DNA of 48,739 nucleotides, taken from Basidiobolus meristosporus CBS 931.73. Taxonomy: Eukaryota; Basidiobolomycota; Basidiobolomycetes; Basidiobolales; Basidiobolaceae. The notes under the pieces were generated by a model. It was not told where the DNA came from, did not search any database, and was given only the letters and a program-made list of their open reading frames with translations. Positions 24,084 to 35,820 of the stretch are shown one piece after another (the first letter of the stretch is position 1; each line of letters opens with the position of its first letter). Position numbers and translations under genes: made by a program. The stretch spans positions 1-48,739 of the forward strand of contig MCFE01000663.1 in NCBI GenBank assembly GCA_002104905.1. The letters are read 5' to 3'.

Positions 24084-27000
24084 TCAAGCGGTTATGATGT
24101 GATGGTTCGAGGCGGGTGTATCACTTGGGAGCGGGGTATTTCCGTTGTTGAATTCGTTGCTGGACAGGTCCAACCGATCCAGAATGGTGTGGTACAGGAA
24201 CTTGTAGGACCAGAGATTTCCTTTACGACGACGGATGTCGACAATGTATAGGTTGCCAAAGTCTTTGACCCGGCATATTTCAATGACGAAGCTGATCTCA
24301 TCTCCAGGATCCACCGTTTCATCACCATAAATCGGCTCTGGCTGGATCGGTGGGGTGCCGTAAGAGCTGCTGCTAGGCACCATAAACTCGCTCGGATAGC
24401 TGTAGTCCTCATGGTGTGTTCCAAGCTTCAGCAATCGACTGAAGGCACTAACTGTGCGTCTTCTGGCCGCGTGAGACCCTGAGCTATAGCCAGAGGTTGG
24501 GGAGAAGGCGTATGTGTTGTTGGTGTAGCTGGTTTGTCCCGTCGTGTTGGTATTGGCTGTAGTTTGGGTGTCGGTTGATATATGCGATATGGTGGACTTC
24601 ATAGTAGCGACTGAACCATTGCGTGTCTTTCGTTTACGTCTAGTACATTTGAGTTTCAAGTCGGTTTCCTTCTTGATTTCGATTCCCATGGCAAAGAGCA
24701 CTTGCTTGATGTCTTGGAAAACTTCGATGGGTGCTCGGGATGTCACTGCGTTTTGATCAATAGCTCCGCTATGAATACGCAGCTTGTATTCTTGCGAAGC
24801 TCGGATATTGCTTCGGCGGCCTGGTGTTGGGAGTGAGTCATAATAGTGAGTGCCATGGGGCTTGCCCAATGACTTCTTGCGGAACCAATCCATGACCTTT
24901 CTGGCTGCATTGGAACTCATGGATTTTTGCTTGACCGAGGAGTCAGCATTGTCAAAGTTGCCAATCAGCGTTGATGGGAACGCACTTTTAACTACTTTAC
25001 GCTTTTCAGCCCTGGCAGTGAGCTCATCTAACTTGGGAGTGCTGATATCCAGAGCAGCGAGTGTTTGGGATGTGATCGTTGTCTTCTCCTCGTCATCGCA
25101 AGCCTCAGGATGCGACAACTCGTTAGCATTGGGATCAATAAATTGCCCCCGACTTTCCTCCCGAGTTAGTATAACCGAAGGTAAGTCGGTTTGCATTTGG
25201 GGAGTAGGCTGCGAAAAATGAATTGTGGTTGGACGAATACGGCCATGGCTTTTGGGTTTCCGCATGGAGCTGCTCGGTGTACCAGTGAGGGGGGTACCGC
25301 TAAGAGGGGTAGCAGCCTTAGAGGGTGCTTGTGAAGGCTTCCCTGATGCCGGTTCGGTAGGTACCGAATCATTCATTTCATCTTCATCGGCCTCAATGAT
25401 ATCATTGAGGTGGTTCTCTTGAGGCTCTGGGCTAGGTAGATTTGGAACGGGCGATTGATCATACTCAACCTGGATGGTGTGACGCTTGGGTGGTCGTGCA
25501 GTCTCTGCGAATGTGGGGGAGTCGGGCTCTGCATTGGCTTGCTCTGCCCCTTCACTACCACCCTTGTTCTTGCTCTTGCTCTTACTCTTGCCCTCCTCGA
25601 AGATGTGTGCGTACGGTGCGAGCCAGTTGTGCTCCATGATCGTCTTCATGTCACACCGCTGTGTTGGGTCCGGTACGAGCATTCGTCGGAGCAGGTCCCG
25701 GGCGTCCGGGCTCACATAGTCGGGGAACACCAATGGCGTGGAGAGGATGTACTTGTACAGCAGGTTGATGTTGTCTCCATCCGGATTCTCTGGGTCGTCG
25801 TCGAATGGGAGATACCCGCACAGCATCGCGTACAGAATCACACCGCACGACCAGATGTCCACTGCGGTTCCAACATACATCCCCTCGCTGACCACCAGCT
25901 CGGGGGCTGCATAGCATGGCGATCCACACGAGGTGGCCATCAGGTCGTTCGTCGGGCTCGAGAACTGGTTCGCAAACCCAAAATCGGTGATGATGATGTT
26001 CCGGTTTCGGTCGAGCAAGAGGTTTTCCTAGATCATCAGAGTCCACGTGTTAGCCTGCTATTCTTTCCATTTTGCTCGCCTCCTTCCCCCCCCCCGCCAA
26101 TCTCTCATCTTTCTACTTCTGCCAAACGCCCCTTCCTTTCTCTCCTCTTCCCCCCCCCTCTCGTCTCATCAACTTACCAGCTTCAGGTCCCGGTGAACAA
26201 CGTTCTTCTCATGCATATAGCTCACCCCTAGAAATGTCACAGACTTGGTTTAGTTCCACTGCATCCATTGGCCTTGGCTCTTCACCTCCATCGCCATCTC
26301 CACCACTCTTCTCCCCTCTCGCTCCCCCTCTTGCTCTCTACTTACCGCTAATCAGCTGTGCGAACAATCTGCATGCCTCTCGCTCCTTCAGATATCTGTG
26401 TGCAAGAATGTGATCGAACAGCTCGCCACCTAGCCAATCACATGGCAATGTCAACAAAATCGTCAATCACCACAATAATGATGCGTGTCAGTTCCACCGC
26501 AGCCCCATCCATTCCAGACACTCTTCGCTCACCGAAAGGTGTCCAGGTCCATGTGCATACACAGCACACAGACGCTCTTCTTTTCTCAAACCCATACACC
26601 TTGCTCACCGTTCTATGAACACATGAGCTGCGGAGAGTGCTCAGGCAAGGGTGGGGCTGGGCAAACTTCGGAATAAACGGCAACATACCTGAAGCGTATT
26701 CGATGATGATTCCGATGTACTTGTCGGTTTCAATCACCTCGAATAGTCTGACGATGTTTGGGTGGTCGAGCGACTAATTAAATTGGAAATACCAACGAAT
26801 TAGGAATATTTCATAATTTCTGATACTGAATTCGGGAATAGCATCATCAAATGAAGCGAATGGATAAAATGGGCAGTATTGGGGAAATCATAGGGGAAAT
26901 TTGAGTGGGTTACACTTACTCTAAGAACGGTTATCTCCCGTTTGATTTTGGCCATTCTACTCTCTGAGTCAACGTTGGCTTTCTTGATAAGCTTGATGGC

Positions 27001-27304
27001 CACCTATAGAAATTCAGGGAAAAATTAGCCAGGTCATTGTTGAAAATAGTGGAAGCCTACATACCTCTTGTCCGGATTGAGCATGAATCCCTAGCTTAAC
27101 TTTGGCGAATTCACCTTCACCCAGGGTTTGTAAAACCACGTATGGACCAAACATAGGACCAGGTCTGCGGTGATGCTTAAATTGGGACTGGCCTGGGAAG
27201 TTCATGGGTGCCATCATGGAAGCAGGGACCGACATATGTCTAGAGCGGACATCCCGACTCGAAGATACAGGCGCTTCGTTGTAATACATAGTGGGCGGTG
27301 ACAT
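24084..27304 (-). CDS. KIN4: Kin4-type Ser/Thr protein kinase, copy B
   Basis: Same exon plan as copy A, 3.9 kb further right on the same strand. It starts [16 protein letters not shown] at 27304. The glycine loop ([13 protein letters not shown]), VAIKLIKKA-type lysine, HRDLKL(EN) loop, DFG and [12 protein letters not shown] are intact. The last exon encodes 644 residues, with a longer Ser/Thr-rich linker than copy A and a KA1-like C-terminus ([21 protein letters not shown]). Exon 1, exon 2, the outer linker and the C-terminal domain differ clearly from copy A, while the central kinase exons are nearly identical at DNA level. The pair is a tandem duplication. Likely role is as for copy A: a cell-cycle or polarity kinase, inferred from family only. 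Confidence 0.87.
25369..26759 (-). repeat. Near-identical tract shared by the two kinase genes (copy B side)
   Basis: Partner of 21484-22873. Similarity stops abruptly just after ACGATGTTTGG at the right and before TCATTCATTTCATC at the left, while gene-level homology continues on both sides at lower identity. Confidence 0.9.
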
Positions 27305-28547
27305 TAAGGCAGTGATGTGATGAAAAGTTCAGCACGTATAGGGCGGATATTAGTATTTCGGTTCAGGGAATCTGTTCACTGGAGTGAAGCCTTGTTGGAG
27401 ATAAATATAGCACTGTTGTCAACAAGAATACGATGGGTAAGTCGGCAAGAAAGGAGAGTGAATCTAATGGAGTGGTAAAGAATAGTAGCTTTGGGTCTCT
27501 ATGTGTGCACGAAACAAAACTGGGATAAAAGAAGATATATAACTGGATATGCGAGGCTTTAATAGGATTGTTGCTTGCCCCAAGAAACTGCAATAATGTA
27601 AGAGAATTAAAGCAGCAAAGCAGTGAGAATCTAAGATTATTATGTGTATTAGCTAGGGGAACGACAAAGGGAGGAGAAGAACAGAGAAACAGGAGCAAGA
27701 CCCACAAAATATAGGTTACCTCAACAGCTGCACAATAAGCCAAAAGCTGAAATCCAAATATAGGGACTAGGAGAGGCAATTGGCGAATAAGAGATCATTT
27801 GATTGAATTCCAATAAATTATATAACTGGTTATGCACTAAATTAGGGGGCCTATGCTTTGAGATGTGTTCGGAGTTCAGAAGGCTATAATCATATTGTGA
27901 CATTTCGCCTAGTAGCCATCCGCCGAGGCTTTCCTCTGCATCCTTCTACATCATTTGTTGCCTCAGACACATGGTTCTCCACTAAACAGCATATTCTCTA
28001 CATTCTACTAACAATCAGCAAATGCAGCCTGCACAAGTGGCAAACAAAGGAAATATGGCGAACTGAAGATAATGTTCAACAAATGATGAGCACTAATGAT
28101 CCTTTCCATTGTCATCTTATCAAAGGACTGGGTTTTCCTATCTTTGGCAATTGACATGATTTCATTTCTAATAACAAGAGTGTTACGGATTACCTGCTAA
28201 CGACTTGAATTTAGTCTAGGTAAGCTGATTAAGTGATGGTTCATTGATTGGTTGTATAATATTAAATCAATTATATCGTTGCAGGATATTTGCTCCTGAA
28301 TCAATATTCATTAAAGCAATCCCGCTCACATTGAAACCACACCCATGTAACCTACCACATTGAAACCACACTCAGCTCTGATCATTGTAGTATGTAACCT
28401 ATCTGGCCCCAACCCCAGCCTTCTGAACTGCTCCGTTTGAAAGCTAAAATTTCAATTTAATGTAAATATTGGTAGTTGCATAAAAGTTTGCATAAACACG
28501 CCAAATTCCCACGGTACCATCTCATTTAGAGTCATGGTTAGTAAGGC
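27305..28547. other. Intergenic, 1.2 kb, no gene supported
   Basis: AT-rich. A hydrophobic minus-strand frame at 27363-27779 has a composition expected of AT-rich spacer and is not accepted. A short direct repeat (CATTGAAACCACAC) occurs near 28330 and 28360. Confidence 0.5.
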
Positions 28548-29444
28548 ATGGATTATATATACCAAACTATGGATCGAATAAACTACACCGCCATGACACT
28601 TGCACAGATTAGTTTACGTAGATATAGCAACCCCGCTGAACTATTGGCCGATGGGAATTCGTTTTTGACTGAGGCGCCCTATTCTAACAGCTACATCCTC
28701 GGTTCACTCACAGGCCGGCAAACCGAGCTGAAATACTCGGCGATCATATTCGACTCCAACGATGCTCCTATATTGATGGCTGCTAATCTAGAAGCTACGA
28801 TAGTCTCCCTCTCGCAATCATCCCGTTGTACTAAGGAGGTGTTGGAGTTGCTTGTTGCTGATATGAAGGAACAAAAGCTCGAAGTCACAGAGGTCCGCGG
28901 GCCAGTGGATATTACCACCAGCTTCAGTCAGACTTTCAGTGACAAATACGGAAAAGAAGTGAGTCCCAAGGAGCGCTTTCGAATCTACAAATGCACGGAG
29001 GTGATTCCTACTGATATACCAGTGAATGGAGTCCGAAGATTAGCACAAGCTGATGATCTAATATTGGTCACCCAGTGGCTGAAGGAATTTTTCATAGATT
29101 GTGAGCTAGGATGCGGTATTCAGTCAGACAGCTTAGCCAAATCATACATCGACAGTAAATCGTTCCAGCTTTGGGTGAACCTAGTCGGTGAAGTCGTTTC
29201 GATGGCAGCAACAAACAGAGCTAACGAATTTTCCATCAATGTGTGCTTTGTCTACACGCCAAAGGAATATCGAGGAAACGGCTATGCTTATCAGTTGGTG
29301 AAGGGAATGGCCCAAGAATTGCTGCAAACCTATCCAGCGGTTGTCCTTAATGCCTTCACCAAGAATTTGACTAGCCAAGGGGTTTACAAGAGGATAGGGT
29401 TTGCCATGGAATCTGAATATACAACATATATATTTTCGCGGTAG
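28548..29444 (+). CDS. GNAT-family N-acetyltransferase
   Basis: A single exon of 298 residues. The C-terminal half has the GNAT pattern: a strand VNLVGEVVSMAATN, then INVCFVYTPKEYRGNGYAYQLVKGMAQ with the R-x-x-G-x-G-type acetyl-CoA pyrophosphate loop, then VVLNAFTKNLTSQGVYKRIGFAM, the usual motif A-B run with the asparagine and the GF turn. The N-terminal 150 residues are less conserved and may form a degenerate first GNAT-like domain. Two-domain proteins of this kind occur in fungi. The substrate is unknown. The start at 28548 is the first in-frame methionine; MDRINYTAM nine codons on is an alternative. Confidence 0.8.
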   Translation: MDYIYQTMDRINYTAMTLAQISLRRYSNPAELLADGNSFLTEAPYSNSYILGSLTGRQTELKYSAIIFDSNDAPILMAANLEATIVSLSQSSRCTKEVLELLVADMKEQKLEVTEVRGPVDITTSFSQTFSDKYGKEVSPKERFRIYKCTEVIPTDIPVNGVRRLAQADDLILVTQWLKEFFIDCELGCGIQSDSLAKSYIDSKSFQLWVNLVGEVVSMAATNRANEFSINVCFVYTPKEYRGNGYAYQLVKGMAQELLQTYPAVVLNAFTKNLTSQGVYKRIGFAMESEYTTYIFSR

Positions 29445-29617
29445 ACTTTCGGTGGAAATGAAATAAACAGCTAAGCGGACGAGTTTGACACTAAAGATTT
29501 ACCGTCACTGCGTGCTTTTGGACTTATCTTTCAATTTAGGCAAGATTGCCGCGTAACATATGGATTGAGAAAATAGTCAAGTGCGTTGGGGTCTACTACT
29601 TTAATAGAAAAAGTGCT

Positions 29618-30013
29618 CTAAACCCAGCAAGAGAGCGACAATAGGAAATACATGGCTCGATATCCGCCAAGCACTACCACAATCGAAAGAGTACTGCCAT
29701 ATTGAAGCATATCTGCCGAATAAGTATCGGAGATGTTTGCATGGACGGCTTCAGGAACCCTCGCAATATCTCCGGATTTATCGAGTGGCCCCTGTGGTGT
29801 CCGGAACTTTGCTAATATCCAAATGGAGCATTCATTGAGCTGATGTGTGGTAGAAATGTTGAACTTGCATGTGCTCGAGGCAACTGCAGCTTCTACCTGC
29901 ACACATTCTGTTAGACCATATAAAGTGCTCACCACAAATACGGTCATCAGTTGGCTTATTCGAGTGGAGGATCCTCTAAAACAATGAGCTGCCATGCAGG
30001 CACTCTCATTCAC
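29618..30013 (-). CDS. Possible small membrane or surface protein
   Basis: A 131-codon frame with a hydrophobic N-terminal stretch (LMTVFVVSTLYGL, start possibly the methionine at 29947), a polar middle with cysteines and N-glycosylation sites (NISTT, NISDT), and a hydrophobic C-terminus (STLSIVVVLGG...YFLLSLSCWV). That layout fits a signal peptide plus C-terminal anchor. I recognise no family, there is no second line of support, and the region is AT-rich, so it may be chance. Confidence 0.3.
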   Translation of the reverse strand: MNESACMAAHCFRGSSTRISQLMTVFVVSTLYGLTECVQVEAAVASSTCKFNISTTHQLNECSIWILAKFRTPQGPLDKSGDIARVPEAVHANISDTYSADMLQYGSTLSIVVVLGGYRAMYFLLSLSCWV

Positions 30014-30585
30014 ATAGTCCCACCCCTCAAGAGGCCTGACTCAAAATTCCGCCACTCAGTCCTACTCTGGGCACCGATACCTGGCAGGTACTTGCAAAAA
30101 ATATCACCCAAAAACGAGATGTTTTGAGATCGATGATTCCGTTAGGGAGAGACAGATGCCACAGGATGACATCATTGAGCAGCCCATTTATTGTCAGGGC
30201 CGCTGTTGTTATCAGGCGTAACAAGATCTCTTACGATTGATGCCTGGCCCATGTAGCAAAGCTTCCTTTAGGGTGGCAGCTACTGTTCTGGAGAGCCTGA
30301 CCGCGAATAAGTAATACCGTTAAGTAGTTTACCAATTGCAAAAGGCACCAGAATATGTACGATTTGATACAAATGGATCCCAGCCGTCGTTGGAATATTC
30401 CATATCAAAATGATTTTCAAAACGATTTCCCAGGCCGTAGCCCAAAATGCGAACAATGCTCAGAAAAGTATATATATCCCGATTTTCGTTGCTCTTTTGG
30501 ATTCGATTTTCTCTTTGCCATAAACGTATATAACAGATTTGCTCTCCAACATTACCACCTCTTCCCCTTAACGCAACCACGCGCA
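30014..30585. other. Intergenic upstream of the zinc-finger gene
   Basis: No gene supported. An open frame continues upstream of the zinc-finger start to 30355, but its content does not look like protein and is taken as leader. Confidence 0.4.
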
Positions 30586-31336
30586 ATGGATTTCTACAAG
30601 ATACTTAATCCTACCAATGCATTCTCCTCTTCATTTGAAGCGCCCACAACTGCCCCGGAGACCTCTGACAAAAAGGTGTTCGTGTGCTATCTGAAGAATT
30701 GCGGAAAAACGTTCACAAGAAAGTCGGATCTTTCCCGACACCAGAGGATACATACTGGGGAAAGACCGTACAAATGCAGTTGGGAGGGATGCGGTAAAGG
30801 TTTCATTCAGCGATCCGCCTTGACCGTCCACTATAGAACACATACTGGCGAGAGGCCACACGTATGCGATTATCCAAGCTGCACTCGATCCTTTAGCGAT
30901 GTAAGTTTTTGAAATATCCATCTCTATGGATTGTGGGTATTAACTCGTTGACTACAGTCCTCCTCACTCGCGAGACACAAGAGAAGCCACACTGGGAGAA
31001 AGCCTCACATATGTGCCTACCCTGGATGCGAAAAAAAATTCACGCGTAAAACCACGTTGCGTCGTCATCAGCTCGCCAACAATCACTCTAGATCTCAGTT
31101 GAACCCTATGTATGTAGTACTTAAGCCTTCTATGGGATAGTAGTATATTAACAGTATCCCTTTCGCTTAGAACATTTTTCTCAAAAGCTGACTCTTACTC
31201 TACCGGGTCTCAATCTAGCTCTGTCTCCATCCCATCGCCTCCAAACACTCCACAAGATATATCATGCGCTTTTAGTGCACCACACCAGTATGTAAATTCA
31301 TTCCCGCTGCAACTTTCCTGGTCATCTAGATCGTAG
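30586..31336 (+). CDS. C2H2 zinc-finger protein with four fingers
   Basis: Three exons inferred: 30586-30900, about 30959-31109, about 31171-31336. After a short N-terminus ([17 protein letters not shown]) come four C2H2 fingers of the C-x4-C type with TGERP-like linkers: [10 protein letters not shown]...[15 protein letters not shown]...[15 protein letters not shown]...HKRSH and [10 protein letters not shown]...NNH. The second exon starts inside finger three, and phase is kept. The last exon is Ser-rich and ends at TAG. The finger type resembles fungal transcription factors of the Zap1/TFIIIA-like class. It is a probable sequence-specific regulator; its target is unknown. The first intron donor (GTAAGT) and acceptor (TACAG) are clear, the second less so. 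Confidence 0.82.
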
Positions 31337-33472
31337 ATATACTGGCCTGCCGTTACCGAGAGCCGCGCTACGTATTCCTGCCTTTTCCTCTCACATCATA
31401 GTGCGAGGATGGGCGCAGTTTTGAAATCATCATGTTTGGCACTTTAATGACTTTTGCCGTCAATGTACTCTGGGACTTCCAGTTAGACGTGGCTGAGAAA
31501 CGATTTTCCACTGTGGTTACCGTTGACCATGTGTTGATATTGAAACGATGCTGCTTCAGGTCATCGATAATTCTTTCCAGCTTTTTACTGTAAATATTTA
31601 CACAAATCAATGTTAAATAAACTCTACAGCATCCAGAAGTGGATGTACAGCTTCCAAAGACCGATAGATAGCACAAGAACATCAACTGCTCTAAGAACGA
31701 GAACATATAGCCTTCTTGGGTAAATATAGTCCCTGAGTGGTCCTAAAGCTCTAATCTTACGTCATCCCCACCCTATATACCCGATCAGCTTGACCACGGA
31801 GTTGTAAGTAATTAAAGCGGCAGGGTTGATTGAAAATGTCAGTATCGTTAACTAAATATAGACTATCTCCGACTCTTCGGAATTTTGAATGATTTCCTTC
31901 TTCATGTTGATGATGTCATGAGTGGATTTGCCCAATCTTCCCACCAATCAACGCCCTCCAGATCAAGGTTTTTCACTCATCACACCATAAACACAGTTAC
32001 CCTAATCGATCGAACTATTCCTAGAAATTGTGGCAATAGGGACCGAGTATTTGGATATCTAAACTGGAGGATTTGTTATATATGTGTACCAAATATATAC
32101 GGGAGGGGATTGTCGAGATACCATATTCCGAATGGGATTAGAGTTTGAAACAAAATTGTTTCGAGAGAGTTCGAGACTGTAATTCATGTCTCAAAGAGCC
32201 GCTTATAATAGGAAATACCTTTATGCAAACCCGGTACTAATTTATCGGCTATATAGAAAGGGAATGGTGTGTGGACGACGATAGGGCTCGACGTAGATAA
32301 TCTACTGATAGCAAGTTCCATACTTGAGACCAAGCTTTGATAATAATCAGGGGTAGTTAAATTAGGATGTTTATCAATGATTTTCAGACGATCGGGTGCT
32401 GAATATAAGCTGGCGTGTAGAGTACGGGAAGGAAGGGCTAACGCACTGAAAGGGCTTGCTGTTTCATTCTGAGGGTGTATTTGTGATTAGTACTTTTCGA
32501 TCTGGTTGGACGAATATAGAGGCTTTACCAAACCAGGATGGTAGCCCTATAAGGCTAGCAATTGATCTTACCAACTAGTGTCTAGAGTGGTAGATACGAA
32601 TAGTCCATATCACACACGACAGAATTTTAGTCTGCTGGCCTAGGAGTATAGGCTACAAACATACCCTTGAACCAAGAGGAGTCAGTATCATCCAAATGGA
32701 GATTCGTATTGCCTGATCATCATTTGCTTACTGCCGGTAAGTTTCAACCAATCGTATCATCCCTACATAGAGTGGTATTCTCGTATACCGTAAGTTTTGT
32801 CTAGAACATCAATTGCATATGAATGCCTTGGCTTAATGAGCTACATCGAGAGAGAAGCGATTGTGCGGGTAAATATTTAGTCAATGTTGCATGTACAGTT
32901 TAGCACATTTATTAGGGGGATTACCCTGAGGATAGAGCAATGCATAGGCATCTCAGTGTCAATGATGAATAGCACATATCAGAATATGCGCGTCTTTTTG
33001 TGCAGATGCCATTTATTGCAGTCTATGTTTGTCTTCCCACTACCTCCTTCATCATGGTATCAGTCTATATTATAACATGATTAACAAGTACGAAATATAA
33101 TTGACAGTTTTGGCCTAATGGAGTAAAGATAGCCGGGTATTATATTCCAAGAGAGCTAGCACCTCATCTTGAATGTGGCTGGTTAGCAATTGAAGTTGGT
33201 AGAGGATTCACAATAGACGGGGGTAGAAAATATCCCTTGAAGCTGCATTCACTAACTATGCTCTAATTCAAGAGCCAGGCAAATATTTTAATGTCTTGTG
33301 GCTGTGTAGCAATTACTCTGGATAACAAGTAGGACATTATTTATTAGAAGGAACGACTTTCAAAACAGCGGGCTCTACTTATTGCCCCAAATAGGTTGGC
33401 TGAATGCTCGTGTATCATACCAACTTATGTAAAGACCTCGGGATAACATAAGCAAGGAATACTTTACTGACC
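31337..33472. other. AT-rich intergenic region, 2.1 kb
   Basis: No gene supported. A minus-strand frame at 31368-31706 (112 codons) has no recognisable feature. Base composition is lower in G+C than the gene region to the left. Confidence 0.45.
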
Positions 33473-34349
33473 ATGAAAATCCGGATTTTCGCTGCTGCAT
33501 CTTTCGTCGTTACCGCCGTTGTGAATTCCCTCTTCCTTCTCCATCAGGGCGATTTAAAGTAGGTACCGTGGAGCTAGAGTTGATGGGTCACAACAGAACC
33601 AATCTGTAGCTCTTAGCTAGTGGGAGTTTGCCCATAGTTTTATTTTCTCCAGGTGCTTCTATGCTGCCTCATTATCCGACATTGCAAACCGTGGTTATCT
33701 AATAGTAGCTGTCGATCATCCATTTTACGCAGAAATTGCACAGTTTCTCAGTAGGAAGGTTTTGCAGCCTGGTGTCTCCAGCACATTTTGAGAAGGCAAT
33801 GATTGTCCGCACCACGACATCAACCTTATACTTGACCAGTTGAAGAGCCCCGAAGTTAGCGAGCATATACTTGACTTAGATAAGAGGTTGAGTACTCATG
33901 TTTGGTCATTCCCTTGGAGGCGCAGCTTCAGTGGACGTTATGATGAATGATAAGCTTGTTATTGCAGGAGCCAATCTTGATGGACATTTCTGTGGGCCAG
34001 TAATCGAGTAGGGGTTAGATCCCCCCTTTATAATGTCAGAAAACTCACAGGTTGAGGTTCCTGAAGATACTTGGGTTAGTTATGGCCAAAGCTTCATTTA
34101 TATCGTCATGGGCTTCAGCTTGCCAATTCTGGGCATCTGATCTTTTCGGACCTGCCAGTCCCGGCTGCAGTGTTCAACATTACTGATTCCACTCTAGTGG
34201 CCAATATCGGAACCATTAATGGGGCTTGAGCTGTAGAGGTCCAACGTACATACATCACTGTGGATCCGGATTTCATCTTCTATCATAAGCGAGTCCCCAT
34301 TTTAGAGCGTCCAGAAAGTAGATATCCCGAGATTACTTTTAACCGTTGA
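33473..34349 (+). pseudogene. Dead secreted alpha/beta-hydrolase gene (PAF-acetylhydrolase-like)
   Basis: Segments of the family appear in order but in different frames with stops. They are a signal peptide (MKIRIFAAASFVVTAVV), an ANRGYLIVAVDHPFYAE strand before the nucleophile, a DINLILDQLKSPEVSEHI helix, the nucleophile elbow FGHSLGGAAS with the AGANLDG strand, and a FSDLPV...NIGTING...YITVD...ERPESRYPE C-terminal run. In-frame stops occur near 33790, 34011 and 34230, and a frameshift lies near 33905. Introns could explain some breaks but not all. The family hydrolyses short-chain lipid or ester bonds and is often secreted. This copy is not functional as read. Confidence 0.75.
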
Positions 34350-35745
34350 ATAAATCCCATTGAATTCGTATCAGAAGCTAGCTTATGCCGGTAGCATCAA
34401 GGACCATTGGCGGATTCACCTCGAACAGCTTGTTATATAATATTGCCAGGATGAACAGCCTCTGATACGAGTATATGTAAATGTGTTAACGGTTGTGCAT
34501 GAAAATAACAATCAATAATGTAAAAATAGGAAATTTCCGCTGAGTAGAACACCTGTCTTCTTTGACCAATCAACTAAGATCAAATGATTAGTTTAGAAAT
34601 GACACTTGGTCCATGCATCATTTATACCATATTCAATTCCGATTCACCTGTGAAGATCGGTTGTTGTATAGACAGATAAGGCTTCAGGAAGCCAATTGAA
34701 TTCTATAACTTCACTAATGATATATGGCACTGATTCAGTAGAGTACAGCCGTGTCTCAGCTCCTTTTGTATGTTCAATGGTTTCGTTGAATGACGTTTTC
34801 ACATCATATATTTAGGAATCCTTTCTTCGCTTATGGTAATCATTCTCTCAACTAGGCAACTCGACTAGACCAAAAAATCTTTCAATAAAGTATATCAGTC
34901 CAAAAATGGTTTGAATCTCGTCAAATTGCTTCTTTTAAGATTGAGGGACTTTAGCCATGGAAATCCTTTGCAACCACAGTTGGTCGGGTTCCACAGCCAG
35001 GGAGCAAATAACCCTGAGTATATAGAACCATGGTACATGATCGTGCTATTTGGGCTAGTACCATCCAATATGTTACAGTATATCTAATCCTTTTTTGGAG
35101 GCATATCACTGGTACTTTGTTTTCCCATGAGTCGGTTTGTGATTAATATGGCTAACGGCAGAAAACTCCTCTGTCAACCGGCGATGTGTGCAGGAAGTAT
35201 CCGAAATTATCGCAAAAGGCCGAGATGGCTGGAATATTCTTAACATCTTCCCAACGGTATACTAAGGGCTCCATGACATAAAAGGATGGATAATCGAATA
35301 GCCAATCCACTTTTGGCATGCTGTTACTCATTGGATGTCGAGATAAAGTTTGTCGAGTAATACAATCAACTTTATTTCTCATCAGTGGTATTTAACCGAA
35401 CGACGAGTCTTAGCGCCCCAAATGGATAAATATGGATTAGCAAGTGGTGGTAAACCAACAAGTGATAAAAAAAAAACGGCAAGTAATTGCGAACCCTAAT
35501 GTGATAAACAAGATAGCGTGAGCCACACAGTGGTGAACATGATTGACCAAGAACTCACAACCCTGACTAAACTATTAAACGGCAAACATATAGTGATTTG
35601 GCAGCTGCCCAAGAGTATCAGAAGCGCTCCACTCCTATTCCGCATAATCATTGATCCCGGATAAGTCTTGATCCGAAGAGTCAAGGCAATTGCTTACTAA
35701 ACGACCAATAACAAATGGCATCAAGCTGTAGTTCGAGGCTTCCAA
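34350..35745. other. AT-rich intergenic region, 1.4 kb
   Basis: No gene supported on either strand. The minus-strand frame at 35152-35382 is short and featureless. The right end must contain the promoter of the transporter gene. Confidence 0.45.
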
Positions 35746-35820
35746 ATGGTGTGGGATATAAATATACAGCGTTGGCCTAATCAACCATATAGCACTCCTG
35801 TATCTAATACAAATTGCAAA

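Noticed and set aside
21570-26231. Plus-strand frames of about 250 codons, near-identical at 21570-22310 and 25455-26231
   Set aside because: They are antisense shadows of the kinase exons. Their similarity follows from the converted tract and is not evidence of a gene.
27363-27779. Hydrophobic 138-codon minus-strand frame
   Set aside because: AT-rich spacer readily yields Leu/Phe-rich frames; there is no signal peptide, domain or second exon to support it.
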